Positions 40,944 through 49,537 of a stretch of DNA of 64,000 nucleotides are shown one piece after another. Position 1 is the stretch's first letter. Each line of letters begins with the position of its first letter. Source of the stretch: Leadbetterella sp964423865 (GTDB lineage Bacteria > Bacteroidota > Bacteroidia > Cytophagales > Spirosomataceae); assembly GCA_964423865.1 (NCBI GenBank), contig CAYRGN010000012.1, positions 23,827-87,826 of the forward strand, read 5' to 3'. The notes under the pieces are model-generated. The model was not told the DNA's origin, did not search any database, and saw only the letters and a program-made list of their open reading frames with translations. The position numbers and the translations under genes were made by a program.

Positions 40944-41249
40944 CTAATCTTCCCATTCTTTCACATCGTTTTCCACCTGCTGTTCTCCTTCCCTGATTTT
41001 CTTTTTGTTACGGAAATAATTGGCCACTCCGCTGATGAGGAGAATGGCGGAAATAGTAAAGAGAGGAATTTCGTAGATGCCGGCCCGGGGGATATCGCCC
41101 AGATTCTGGATAGTGAGGCCCGCTACCAGGAAATACATGGAAGAACGCAGGAAAGAGAGGAAAGTAGTTTGGTTGGCCAGGTGTGTACGCTGTATGGCCA
41201 GTTTTTCACGAAGAATCAGGTCTTTTTCGGGTTTTTTCGGCTGTTTCAT
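40944..41249 (-). CDS. DUF202 family membrane protein
   Basis: 101 residues. The DUF202 pattern is LILREKLAIQRTHLANQTTFLSFLRSSMYFL in pieces, followed by a helix (GIYEIPLFTISAILLISGV) and a charged tail. The family (YidH-like) has two to three membrane helices and no agreed function. It lies 40 nt after the Crp/Fnr gene on the same strand. Confidence 0.85.
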   Translation of the reverse strand: MKQPKKPEKDLILREKLAIQRTHLANQTTFLSFLRSSMYFLVAGLTIQNLGDIPRAGIYEIPLFTISAILLISGVANYFRNKKKIREGEQQVENDVKEWED

Positions 41250-41289
41250 GGGTGTAAGATTAAGCAGGCGCTTTGAACCGGCTGGTTTT

Positions 41290-41922
41290 CTATGCCTTTA
41301 ATAATTCAATATGGCTTCGGTTCAGCTTTATTTTTCCTTCGTTTTCGAGCGCTTTCAGCAGGCGGGAAATCACCACGCGTGAACTGTTCAGCGCATAGGC
41401 AATTTCCTGATGGGTCTTGTAAATAATGGAAGACTGATTGACTTTGGAGGCCTCCTGGAGATACTGGAACAAACGTTCATCCATGTGCATAAAAGCCAGG
41501 GAGTCAATGGCCGAAAGAAGTTCATTGAACCGGTTATTATAGCTTTCAAAGACGAAAGCGCGCCAGGTTTTGTATTTTCCCATCCAATCTTCCATTTTGG
41601 AGACGGGAATCATAGCCACCATGCCGCTATTTTCCGCTACGGCGCGGATCTCACTTTTTTTGTCGCCTATGCAGCAGGCCAGGGTCATGGCGCAGGTGTC
41701 GCCCTTTTCCAGGAAATAGAGGAGCAGCTCGCCTCCGTCGAAATCCTCCCGCATGATCTTAATGGCACCTGTGATGAGCAATGGCATGGTTTTGATGTAG
41801 CGGCCTATGTCGATCAGTACGTCGCCTTCCCGGAAGGAAACGGGCTTGGCTACCGCCGCGATTTCCGCGATCAGCTCATTTTCAAATATTCCCTGAAAAG
41901 TTTCTTCCAGTATGTCTTTCAT
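41290..41922 (-). CDS. Crp/Fnr family transcriptional regulator
   Basis: 210 residues. The N-terminal cyclic-nucleotide-type beta barrel is seen in FREGDVLIDIGRYIKTMPLLITGAIKIM in pieces and FLEKGDTCAMTLACC. The C-terminal winged helix contains THQEIAYALNSSRVVISRLLKALENEGKI. Cys residues in CAMTLACC could sense sulfide or redox state, but no cluster motif like that of Fnr is present. Location among rhodanese and YeeE/YedE genes and the matching palindrome at 40912-40925 suggest it controls sulfur handling. Confidence 0.88.
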   Translation of the reverse strand: MKDILEETFQGIFENELIAEIAAVAKPVSFREGDVLIDIGRYIKTMPLLITGAIKIMREDFDGGELLLYFLEKGDTCAMTLACCIGDKKSEIRAVAENSGMVAMIPVSKMEDWMGKYKTWRAFVFESYNNRFNELLSAIDSLAFMHMDERLFQYLQEASKVNQSSIIYKTHQEIAYALNSSRVVISRLLKALENEGKIKLNRSHIELLKA

Positions 41923-41983
41923 TGGGTATGTAGGTTTGGTGAATTCGGTGGGGATTGTATTTCGGGAGTTGCGGTAGCCTTAT

Positions 41984-42478
41984 TCAATGAGGCAATTTTT
42001 CCCTTAGTAAACCGTATACCCACGTACCCGCTACGGCGCTAAGCAGGGTCACGATAATGACGGTAGCGCCGGTGCCGATCTGGGCGAAAAGGGGCCCCGG
42101 ACAGGCGCCAGTAAGGGCCCAGCCAAAGCCAAAGAGCAGACCTCCGTAGATTTGCCCTTTGTTAAATTCCCGGTCACGAAGGGTCACGGGCTCACCGTAA
42201 ATGGTTTTCACCTTAAATTTCTTAATAATCCATACCGAAAGTGCTCCTACTGCTACGGCGCTGCCGATCACCCCGTACATGTGAAAAGATTCAAGGCGGA
42301 ACATTTCCTGGATCCGGAACCAGCTGATAATCTCTGCTTTTACAAATACGATTCCGAAAAGCACACCGGTAACGAGGTACTTGAGATTATGGTACCATTG
42401 GTGTTCCAACTGGCTTTCGTTAAGGCAGGAGGCGTCTACTGTCCGGATATCGTCGGTTTCTTTGTAGTTTTCCATCAT
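41984..42478 (-). CDS. YeeE/YedE transporter half, DUF6691 type
   Basis: 164 residues with about four membrane helices. It has YLVTGVLFGIVF, GGLLFGFGWALTGACPGPLF with a conserved cysteine, and GTGATVIIVTLL. DUF6691 proteins are the second half of split YeeE/YedE importers, which pass thiosulfate or other sulfur compounds through a Cys-lined path. It starts 2 nt after its partner's stop. Confidence 0.88.
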   Translation of the reverse strand: MMENYKETDDIRTVDASCLNESQLEHQWYHNLKYLVTGVLFGIVFVKAEIISWFRIQEMFRLESFHMYGVIGSAVAVGALSVWIIKKFKVKTIYGEPVTLRDREFNKGQIYGGLLFGFGWALTGACPGPLFAQIGTGATVIIVTLLSAVAGTWVYGLLREKLPH

Positions 42479-42480
42479 AA

Positions 42481-43041
42481 TTACAGGGACAGAATGTAAG
42501 GTAGAATAAGGTTAGCCATGATAAAACCACCGGTCATAAAGCATACCGTAGCTACCAGAGAGGGCCACTGCAGATTGGAGAGGCCCATAATGGAATGGCC
42601 GCTGGTGCAGCCCCCGGCATACCGGGTGCCGAAGCCCACGAGGAAGCCGCCCACCACCATCAGGACAAAGCCCCGGAGGGTAAGAAGGGCGGGCCAGTTG
42701 AACAAATCAGCCGGAACCAGGTTTTCAAAGCTCCGGATACCGTGGGCGGCCAGGTCGGCCTGAAGTGCAGGCGCAACGGTCACGGGTTCCGGGTTGTTCA
42801 GGAAAGCCCCGGCGATTACCCCGCCCAGGAAGATGCCGAAAACAAAGTAAAGGTTCCAGATTTCTTTTTTCCAGTCGTATTTAAAAAAAGAAATATCGGC
42901 CGGCAGACATACGGCACAGATGTGACGTAGGGAGGAACTGATGCCGAACGATTTGTTTCCCAGGAGCAGAAGCGCGGGAACCGTCAAGCCGATAAGGGGG
43001 CCGGCAACATACCAGGGCCAGGGTTTGAAAAGCCAATCCAT
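42481..43041 (-). CDS. YeeE/YedE transporter half
   Basis: 186 residues with about four to five membrane helices. The diagnostic segment is GTRYAGGCTSGHSIMGLSNLQWPSL, read in pieces, with the sulfur-path cysteine. A second Cys-containing stretch HICAVCLPADISFFKYDW precedes it. With the following DUF6691 gene it should import thiosulfate or a similar sulfur compound for the rhodaneses encoded downstream. It is the first gene of a minus-strand set that runs through the Crp/Fnr gene. Confidence 0.88.
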   Translation of the reverse strand: MDWLFKPWPWYVAGPLIGLTVPALLLLGNKSFGISSSLRHICAVCLPADISFFKYDWKKEIWNLYFVFGIFLGGVIAGAFLNNPEPVTVAPALQADLAAHGIRSFENLVPADLFNWPALLTLRGFVLMVVGGFLVGFGTRYAGGCTSGHSIMGLSNLQWPSLVATVCFMTGGFIMANLILPYILSL

Positions 43042-43122
43042 AAGAAAAGGGTATAAAATGGTGCAAATTAGCGGTATTGTTTCTTTTCTTTATCGTATTC
43101 AGTGTATATTTTTTGAAATAAG

Positions 43123-43137
43123 ACGGGAATGTCCCGT
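43123..43137 (-). terminator. short hairpin just after the M61 peptidase stop
   Basis: ACGGGAATGTCCCGT is a perfect 6-bp stem with a 3-nt loop, one base from the stop codon of the M61 gene. On the minus strand it is followed by CTTATTTC, a weak T-tract, so it may terminate the M61 transcript. It might also act as an operator for the YeeE gene. Confidence 0.5.
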
Positions 43138-43138
43138 T

Positions 43139-44620
43139 TTATTCCCGGAAGAGATCATCTGTAATCTTTTTCTGTACGGCGGTAAGTTCCGGGCGGATCC
43201 GCAGTTCGGAATTTTCATCGATATCCACCCCTATGCTGTGAAAGTAACGGGCATAGTCGATTTCCCTGGTGGTATATACATACTGAAAAATGTCTTCCAG
43301 GGAGGTTCCGGCTACCTCCTCACAGGTACGGATCATCTCTTCGTCGGTAAAGCCGCGGTTTTGTTTTTTGTAAAAATCGTGATACAGTATGCGCATCACG
43401 TCGTCTAATGTTTTGCGGTTTTCGGTAGCAGTACGGATCCGTATATCGAGGATCATCCCCACGAGCGGCCCTTTTTGGTAATAAGAGATGGTTTCCCCTT
43501 TTTTGCCGAAGGGGCCGTCTTCCCAGGTACAGGCGCTTGATTCGGCCAGGGTTTGCTTATGTCGGCCTTCGTTTTTCTGAAAAGCGCCTATGGCGCTTCC
43601 CCATGCTTCCAGCATTTCGCTACGCGTCAGCAGGCCGGCGCGATTCATGACAATATCTTCATAATAGGCGGTCAGTCCCTCGGCTACCCAGAGGCCGTTG
43701 GTACGGTTGGGAGCGCTGTAATCAAAGGGTCCCAGCTCTACGGGCCGGATTCGTTTGGCATTATAATGATGGAAGTATTCGTGGGTGAGGAAACTGAGTG
43801 TACGTGTCCTGCCCGGCCCTTGCAGAGACTCCCCGGAAAAGGCCACAGCGGTAGAATTGAGCTGTTCGATTCCGCCGTTTCCCGGGCCAATGCCTATAAA
43901 GGTATAATGTTCATAGGGAATATCCCGAAAAATATCGCTGGATACTTTGATGAGTTTTTCGAGGTCTTTCATGAGTGCGGTGCCGTCAAAATCGCCCATC
44001 TGGTAGCCGATAAAGCGGTGCTTTTTCCCTTCGACATAGAAAGGGGGAAGCTCGCGAAGCTGCCCCGCCAGCAGGGGACTGTCAAATAGGGTGTCAAAAT
44101 CAGGAGCGGTAAAAGAGAAGTCTTTGCCCGGAACAGGGGTAAGGCCGGTAGCCACCTGCTTCCATTGCGCGGGTAAAACGAGGGTGACGGTGACGGGCGT
44201 CTGGAGTTTCCCTACCGGATACAGGAATACGGCCGCCGGTTTTATAAAGGCGCGGGAGGTGTCTGCATAGGCTGTGGCCACAAAATTCCTTTCTGCCTTT
44301 ACGGTGTACCGCAGGCTGAGCTTTTCGGCGAAAGCCGTATAGACCCGCCAGGTATTTTCTCCAAATTTAACCCAGCGAAGAGGCTCTCCCTTCTCATTTT
44401 CCGGGGAAAAGGAAATTACATTTTCTCCAAAATTCATGATCTGATAATATCCCGGTGACCAGGCCGGAAGAGCAAGGTCAATGAAAGCAGAGGGAGCAGG
44501 CCGGGTGGCGAATTCTACCTGGAATTCATGTTTTTCAGGCGCAGGAATACTTACGGTGAAATGAACGGTTTGCGCATGACCCAAAAAGGAAATGAAGCAA
44601 AACAGAAGAATTATTCTCAT
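43139..44620 (-). CDS. M61 family (glycyl aminopeptidase-like) metallopeptidase
   Basis: 493 residues from ATG 44620, which begins a signal peptide ending GHAQ. The beta-rich N-domain has AWSPGYYQIMNFGENV. The zinc site is LTHEYFHHYNAKRI (HExxH) with the third ligand Glu in GLWVAEGLTAYYEDI. Many M61 proteins carry a C-terminal PDZ domain and reach 580-620 residues; none is visible here. It would act in the periplasm. It is separate from the SusD transcript by a terminator. Confidence 0.87.
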   Translation of the reverse strand: MRIILLFCFISFLGHAQTVHFTVSIPAPEKHEFQVEFATRPAPSAFIDLALPAWSPGYYQIMNFGENVISFSPENEKGEPLRWVKFGENTWRVYTAFAEKLSLRYTVKAERNFVATAYADTSRAFIKPAAVFLYPVGKLQTPVTVTLVLPAQWKQVATGLTPVPGKDFSFTAPDFDTLFDSPLLAGQLRELPPFYVEGKKHRFIGYQMGDFDGTALMKDLEKLIKVSSDIFRDIPYEHYTFIGIGPGNGGIEQLNSTAVAFSGESLQGPGRTRTLSFLTHEYFHHYNAKRIRPVELGPFDYSAPNRTNGLWVAEGLTAYYEDIVMNRAGLLTRSEMLEAWGSAIGAFQKNEGRHKQTLAESSACTWEDGPFGKKGETISYYQKGPLVGMILDIRIRTATENRKTLDDVMRILYHDFYKKQNRGFTDEEMIRTCEEVAGTSLEDIFQYVYTTREIDYARYFHSIGVDIDENSELRIRPELTAVQKKITDDLFRE

Positions 44621-44692
44621 TATGGATACGATGGAAATCTCCACTAATTTAAGATGATTTTTTGATAAAGGAAAGATTTATACAGAAAAGGA

Positions 44693-44718
44693 GCCGGATA
44701 ACGTTATCCGGCCCCTTT
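44693..44718 (-). terminator. terminator downstream of the susCD array
   Basis: AGCCGGATAAC and GTTATCCGGC form a near-perfect palindromic stem; the minus-strand side ends in CCTTTTCTG. It follows the SusD gene after the heptad array. Confidence 0.75.
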
Positions 44719-44720
44719 AT

Positions 44721-44776
44721 GAGCTATTAGCTATCAGCTATCAGCTATCAGCTATTAGCTCAAGGCTCACAGCTAT
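44721..44776. repeat. eight-unit heptad array abutting the SusD stop codon
   Basis: Units GAGCTAT, TAGCTAT, three CAGCTAT, TAGCTCA, AGGCTCA, CAGCTAT in phase, ending one base before the SusD stop codon. This array is at the 3' end of a gene, unlike most others in the window. Its CAGCTAT unit also appears in the ends of the 156/163-bp element. Confidence 0.85.
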
Positions 44777-46378
44777 TTAGTACCCCGTGTTCTGGCTCAG
44801 GTTCGGGTTTTTGGTCAGCTCTCCCAGGGGAATGGGGAAGAGAATCCGGGTCTGGGCCTGGGCGTGAGGCTGGTGGTTAAACCATGTTTTGGTTTGGAAT
44901 ACCCCGAAGCGGATGAGGTCCTGGCGACGGTGGGCCTCTGCGGCGAATTCCCAACCCAACTCGTCAAGGAAACGGCCGTAGGAAATATCAGCGCCACCAT
45001 TAGCTACGGCTACGCTGCCGTCTTTTTCCTGCCATCCGTATTGGTACGAACTTCCTTTGAGGAGGTCTTGCCCGGTTACCGTGGCCTTTGCAGGGTTGTT
45101 TTTAAAGGCACGTTGCCTTACCTGGGTCACCAGTCCTGCCGCGGCATTGGCATCTCCTTTTCTAAGCAGCGCCTCCGCCTTCATCATCAGGATATCGGCG
45201 TAGCGGAACATGGGGTAGTCGTTATCCAGGTTATTGGTAGCCCCTTGTTTGATTTTGTATTTGCCTATTCTGTAACCGCTGTTGCTGGGCGCTACGGTGC
45301 CGTCTCCCCCGATACCGGGTACCTCTTTCTTGTAATCAATCACCAGCTCACCGGTGGTAGCGTTGTACTGCGGGCCCTGGATCCAGCTGTCGGTTAAGCG
45401 GGAGTCTTCCGCGTCATAGGTGTCGATAAACTGGGGTACCGCGCAGTTTCCGCCCCATGGACCGGCCGACATATTGTACACCAGGCGGCTCAGGGGATCC
45501 AGCGTTTTCATGTGGATCTGGGAGCCTTGTCCGTAGATTTCATCGTAGGGAACCGCGAAGATGATCTCTTTGGAATTGTGGTTGGTATACGTGAAGACAT
45601 CGGAATAGTTGGCATCCAGCACGTAGCTGTTGCTGTTGATAATCTCGTCGGCTTCCCGGATCACGGCGTCCCATTGCGCCGTACCGGTATACACTTCGGC
45701 ATTCAGGTATACTTTGGCCAGCAGGGCTTTGGCCGCCCATTTGTTCATCCGGCCGTAGGTACCCGCCACGTCAGTAGCCAGAAGAGGAGTAATTTCGGTG
45801 AGTTCACTAATCACAAAGTCATATAGTTCCTTCCGGGTTTTCTGCTGGGGAAGGGAGATGTCGCGGTAATCGGTGACGATAGGTACATTTCCATGGTTGT
45901 CCAGCAGCAGGTAATAGGCCAGGGCGCGGGCGGCGCGCAGTTCGGCAATAGCCGCTTTTCCTACGGCGTCAGGAAGCGGGATGTCTCCGTCTTCAATCTG
46001 GGCGATCACCATGTTGGCACGGGTGATGCTGGAGTAGGCCTGATTCCAGGTGTTGGTAGGTTGCCATTGCTCAGAATTCCAGTTGTGCTGGTGCATCCTC
46101 CGGTAGGTACCGCCATCGTCCCAGCCGTTAGGCCGTACAGGGGTAACAATGGCATCGGCCGGTTCTTCCTGCAGGTCAAAGTAGCCCTGCCATCCGAACA
46201 TCAAAGAACGGAAAGAAGCATACACGGGAGCGAGGATGTTGGGAAGGTCTCTTTCCGTAGGTTCAAAAGAGGTAGAAAGTACTTCCGAGAAAACCTCTTC
46301 GTCCAGGTTGGTACAGGAGCTCATTCCCCCGCCTACAAACATAGAGGCGGTTAGTGCATATACATATATTTTTTTCAT
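44777..46378 (-). CDS. SusD/RagB family outer-membrane lipoprotein
   Basis: 533 residues from ATG 46378, an in-frame ATG three codons inside the longest frame. The lipoprotein signal ends MSSC. TPR-like helices of SusD follow with ANMVIAQIEDGD, AELRAARALAYYLLLDNHGNVPIV and AAKALLAKVYLNAEVY. The C-terminal domain has PMFRYADILMMKAEALL and LGWEFAAEAHRRQDLIRFG, both RagB/SusD signatures. It sits on the outer membrane with SusC and captures oligosaccharide. It is 18 nt after the SusC stop. Confidence 0.95.
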   Translation of the reverse strand: MKKIYVYALTASMFVGGGMSSCTNLDEEVFSEVLSTSFEPTERDLPNILAPVYASFRSLMFGWQGYFDLQEEPADAIVTPVRPNGWDDGGTYRRMHQHNWNSEQWQPTNTWNQAYSSITRANMVIAQIEDGDIPLPDAVGKAAIAELRAARALAYYLLLDNHGNVPIVTDYRDISLPQQKTRKELYDFVISELTEITPLLATDVAGTYGRMNKWAAKALLAKVYLNAEVYTGTAQWDAVIREADEIINSNSYVLDANYSDVFTYTNHNSKEIIFAVPYDEIYGQGSQIHMKTLDPLSRLVYNMSAGPWGGNCAVPQFIDTYDAEDSRLTDSWIQGPQYNATTGELVIDYKKEVPGIGGDGTVAPSNSGYRIGKYKIKQGATNNLDNDYPMFRYADILMMKAEALLRKGDANAAAGLVTQVRQRAFKNNPAKATVTGQDLLKGSSYQYGWQEKDGSVAVANGGADISYGRFLDELGWEFAAEAHRRQDLIRFGVFQTKTWFNHQPHAQAQTRILFPIPLGELTKNPNLSQNTGY

Positions 46379-46396
46379 GTCTTTCATCAGTGTAAA

Positions 46397-49342
46397 TTAA
46401 AAGGAAACATTTAATCCGAGGGTGAACGTACGGGTATTCGGATATTTATCGCGGTGGTCAATGCCCGGAGCGAACGTATAGTCGCCGGTATAGCTCACCC
46501 CTTCCGGATCGATGCCTTTATACCCGGTGAATGTCAGAAAGTTCAGTACCGAACCGTACACACGGAGGTTGGTGATCCCTTTAATTGCCGTAGAGGGGAG
46601 CGTATAGCCGAGCGTAACGTTGTCAAGTTTCAGATAATCGCCCTTTTCAATATAATGAGATACATACACGAGGTCATTTTTAAGCTCTTGTCCATATACC
46701 GGATCATAGGCCGTTTTGAGTACGTTATATGCTTTGTTTACGGGGTTCTCGTAATAGAGTCTCTGCATGTTCAGAATGTCGTGTCCGAAGGCTCCCCGGA
46801 AGTTCACCGTCATGTCAAAACGCTGGTAACTCAGGGAGTTGTTCCATCCCAGCAGGAATTTTGGAATACCGTTGCCATAGAACTGGCGGTCGGTCGGAGT
46901 GGCCTGGGCGATGGGAATTACCTCCCCGTTCTGGTTTTCCACCAGCCATTTCCCGCTGTCATCTACGCCAACACTCTTCAATACATAGAACTGCCCGATA
47001 GGTCCGCCTACATGTACACGGTGGGTACTCACCTGGATGGGTTCTCCGGTATGGCCTGCATCGAAATATTCGGTGGTGACGTCAAACTGGTCGTTTGAAA
47101 GGTTAAGCAGTTTGTTCTTGTTGGTGGAGAACGTCAGGTTGGTGTTCCAGCGGAACGACCCCTTTCTTACAGCGTCTATGTTCAGCAGGAACTCCAGTCC
47201 TGAATTCTCCATAGAACCTGCATTCAGCATCATACTGCTGGTCAGATAAGGCGGAACGGGTACGCTGAAGTAATAGAGCAGGTCATTTACGGTACGGGTA
47301 TAATAATCCACCGAACCGGTGATACGGTCTTTCAGGATACCGAAATCCAGACCGATGTTCCATTCGGTTTTCTTCTCCCACCGCAGGTCAGGGTTGAAGT
47401 TCCGGGCCGGGATAAAGCCCGGTACCCATTTCCCGCCGATAAAGGCGCCCTGGCTTTGGGAAAAGTTATAGCTGATCTGAGACTGGTAGGGCGAGGAGGC
47501 GATGGTGCCAGTAACACCTACCCCTGCTCTTAGTTTCAGCTGGGAAAGGGTGTTTCCGGAGCTGAGGAAGTCTTCTTTTGCGATATTCCATCCCAGTGAA
47601 AATGCCGGGAAAGTACCCCATTGATTGTTTTCTCCAAAGGTAGAAGAACCCTCGCGGCGTACACTGGCCATCACCATATACTTGTCGTTAAAGATATAGT
47701 TTACCCGTGCGAAGAACCCGGCCAGCTGCCATTTGCTTTTGTAGCTTCCCATGGTGGCCAGCCCTCTTTGTAAAGCGGTACCGGATTCTATCCGGTTATA
47801 CGAATAGGCGTCAGTAGGGAAGTCAAAGTTGTATACGTTAAATGACTCGCCCGTGTAATCCTGCCAGCTGTAGCCCCCTAAGAGGGTAAAACGGTGGAGG
47901 TCAAAAGTCTTCAGGTAATTGGTAGTCAGCTCCAGGAGGTTTTCCGTGCCGGCGCCCGTAGAGCGGCTTGCCGTTCCGTTCAGGTTGTTTTTCGTGGTGT
48001 TCACATGACGGAAAGTGGTGGAGTTTCCGTAGAGATTATCCGTCTGCACCCGGGAGGCCAGCATTTTGAGGCTCCAGTCTTTGATGGGCCGGTAATCTAC
48101 TGAGCCGCTGAAACGGGCTTCCTTACTTTTGTTGTCGTTCACCGTTTCATGGATGATTCCCAGGGGGTTATCGTACATGTAGGCATTGCTTTCTTTCCAG
48201 GTACCGTCTGCGTTCTGGATAGCGTCTGTCGGGTTCCGGATCATGGCTTGTCTCCAGGCCCATCCGCCCGCTCCGCCCTGTTTGGATTTGGCGGTAGTAT
48301 TGATAATCTGGATATTGGTTTTTACTTTTCCGTCAAACATTTCATGGTTAAGATCGGCCCGAAGCGCTACCCGCTGCTGACCGGTTTTGATCATGATTCC
48401 TTCCCAGTCGCGGTAGTTCAATGAAGCGGTGAAGTTGGTTTTGTAGTTTCCTCCAAACAAGGCCACGTTATGGTTCTGGCTGACAGGGTTTTGAAGCACC
48501 TCATCGATCCAGTTGGTACTTCCGCCCAAGTCTTGATAGGCGTATCCCTGGGAGATCAGGCGGCGGTAGTCTGAGGCGTCCATCATTTCCGGTTTCCGGA
48601 AAATACGTTGCTGGTTGACATACGTATTGTATTCTACGGTAGTTTTGTTCTCGGAATTCTTGTTTTTACGGGTGGTGATCAGGATCACCCCACCGGTGGC
48701 GCGCGTACCGTATATGGCGGCTGCAGAACCGTCTTTGAGCACATCGATAGATTCAATGTCTTCGGGGGCTACCGTGGTGATGCTTCCCGGTACACCGTCT
48801 ACAATCACCAGGGGGTTCTGAGACCCGTTGATAGAATTGAGTCCGCGCAGGTTAATCTGGGTGGTGGCGTTCGGGTCACCGCTGGGAGTCGTGATCCGGA
48901 GACCGGCTACTTTTCCCTGGATCAGCTGGGCCGCGTCGCGCACGGTTCCTTTCAGGAAATCTTCCGACTTTATACTGGCTACCGAGCTGGTTATATCTCC
49001 TTTTCTCTGGGTACCGTATCCTACTACCACCAGCTCGTCCAGGGAGGAGGTCCCGCCGGTCAGGGTGATGTCGAGGGTACGTTGGTTGGTTAAGACAATT
49101 TCCGTTCTGTCGTAGCCGATAGCGGACACAACCAAAACCGCATTCGCGCCGTAGCGGATGGTAAATTTTCCCTCCGTGTCCGTATAGGTATGGGTGCTGG
49201 AATTTTTAATCCCGACCATCGCAATTTCAATCGGTTTCCCTTCCTCGTCTTTAACGGTACCCGTTAAAGTGGTTTCCTGTGAAAATGCCATCCAGGGGAG
49301 GAGCATTAGGAACAGGAGGCAGGCTGTAAGGTTTTTGTTCAT
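46397..49342 (-). CDS. SusC/RagA family TonB-dependent transporter
   Basis: 981 residues from ATG 49342, which begins a signal peptide ending AFSQ. A CarboxypepD_reg-like domain follows (about 25-105, LTGTVKDEEGKPIEIAMVGI and ALLVVSAIGYD-like), then the SusC signature LDELVVVGYGTQRKGDIT, the plug (about 120-230) and a 22-strand barrel ending TFTLGLNVSF with terminal Phe. Together with SusD it imports glycans of a size suited to the GH43 enzyme encoded next to it. The promoter region is AT-rich without a convincing consensus. Confidence 0.95.
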   Translation of the reverse strand: MNKNLTACLLFLMLLPWMAFSQETTLTGTVKDEEGKPIEIAMVGIKNSSTHTYTDTEGKFTIRYGANAVLVVSAIGYDRTEIVLTNQRTLDITLTGGTSSLDELVVVGYGTQRKGDITSSVASIKSEDFLKGTVRDAAQLIQGKVAGLRITTPSGDPNATTQINLRGLNSINGSQNPLVIVDGVPGSITTVAPEDIESIDVLKDGSAAAIYGTRATGGVILITTRKNKNSENKTTVEYNTYVNQQRIFRKPEMMDASDYRRLISQGYAYQDLGGSTNWIDEVLQNPVSQNHNVALFGGNYKTNFTASLNYRDWEGIMIKTGQQRVALRADLNHEMFDGKVKTNIQIINTTAKSKQGGAGGWAWRQAMIRNPTDAIQNADGTWKESNAYMYDNPLGIIHETVNDNKSKEARFSGSVDYRPIKDWSLKMLASRVQTDNLYGNSTTFRHVNTTKNNLNGTASRSTGAGTENLLELTTNYLKTFDLHRFTLLGGYSWQDYTGESFNVYNFDFPTDAYSYNRIESGTALQRGLATMGSYKSKWQLAGFFARVNYIFNDKYMVMASVRREGSSTFGENNQWGTFPAFSLGWNIAKEDFLSSGNTLSQLKLRAGVGVTGTIASSPYQSQISYNFSQSQGAFIGGKWVPGFIPARNFNPDLRWEKKTEWNIGLDFGILKDRITGSVDYYTRTVNDLLYYFSVPVPPYLTSSMMLNAGSMENSGLEFLLNIDAVRKGSFRWNTNLTFSTNKNKLLNLSNDQFDVTTEYFDAGHTGEPIQVSTHRVHVGGPIGQFYVLKSVGVDDSGKWLVENQNGEVIPIAQATPTDRQFYGNGIPKFLLGWNNSLSYQRFDMTVNFRGAFGHDILNMQRLYYENPVNKAYNVLKTAYDPVYGQELKNDLVYVSHYIEKGDYLKLDNVTLGYTLPSTAIKGITNLRVYGSVLNFLTFTGYKGIDPEGVSYTGDYTFAPGIDHRDKYPNTRTFTLGLNVSF

Positions 49343-49537
49343 AGTAAAAATTTTGAGGTTAATTGATGTTGAACCTAAATGGTTTGACTGGAACAAATTT
49401 CCTTGAAAAAACCGAAGAGTTTTCTGCGCATTTTAACCAATAAATACCAATATTTAACAGAGGCTTAATATAGGGAAGTATCTGTTTTATAGCAGGTTAA
49501 GATGTGCGTAGTAATGGTTAAAATCCGGTTCTTCCGT

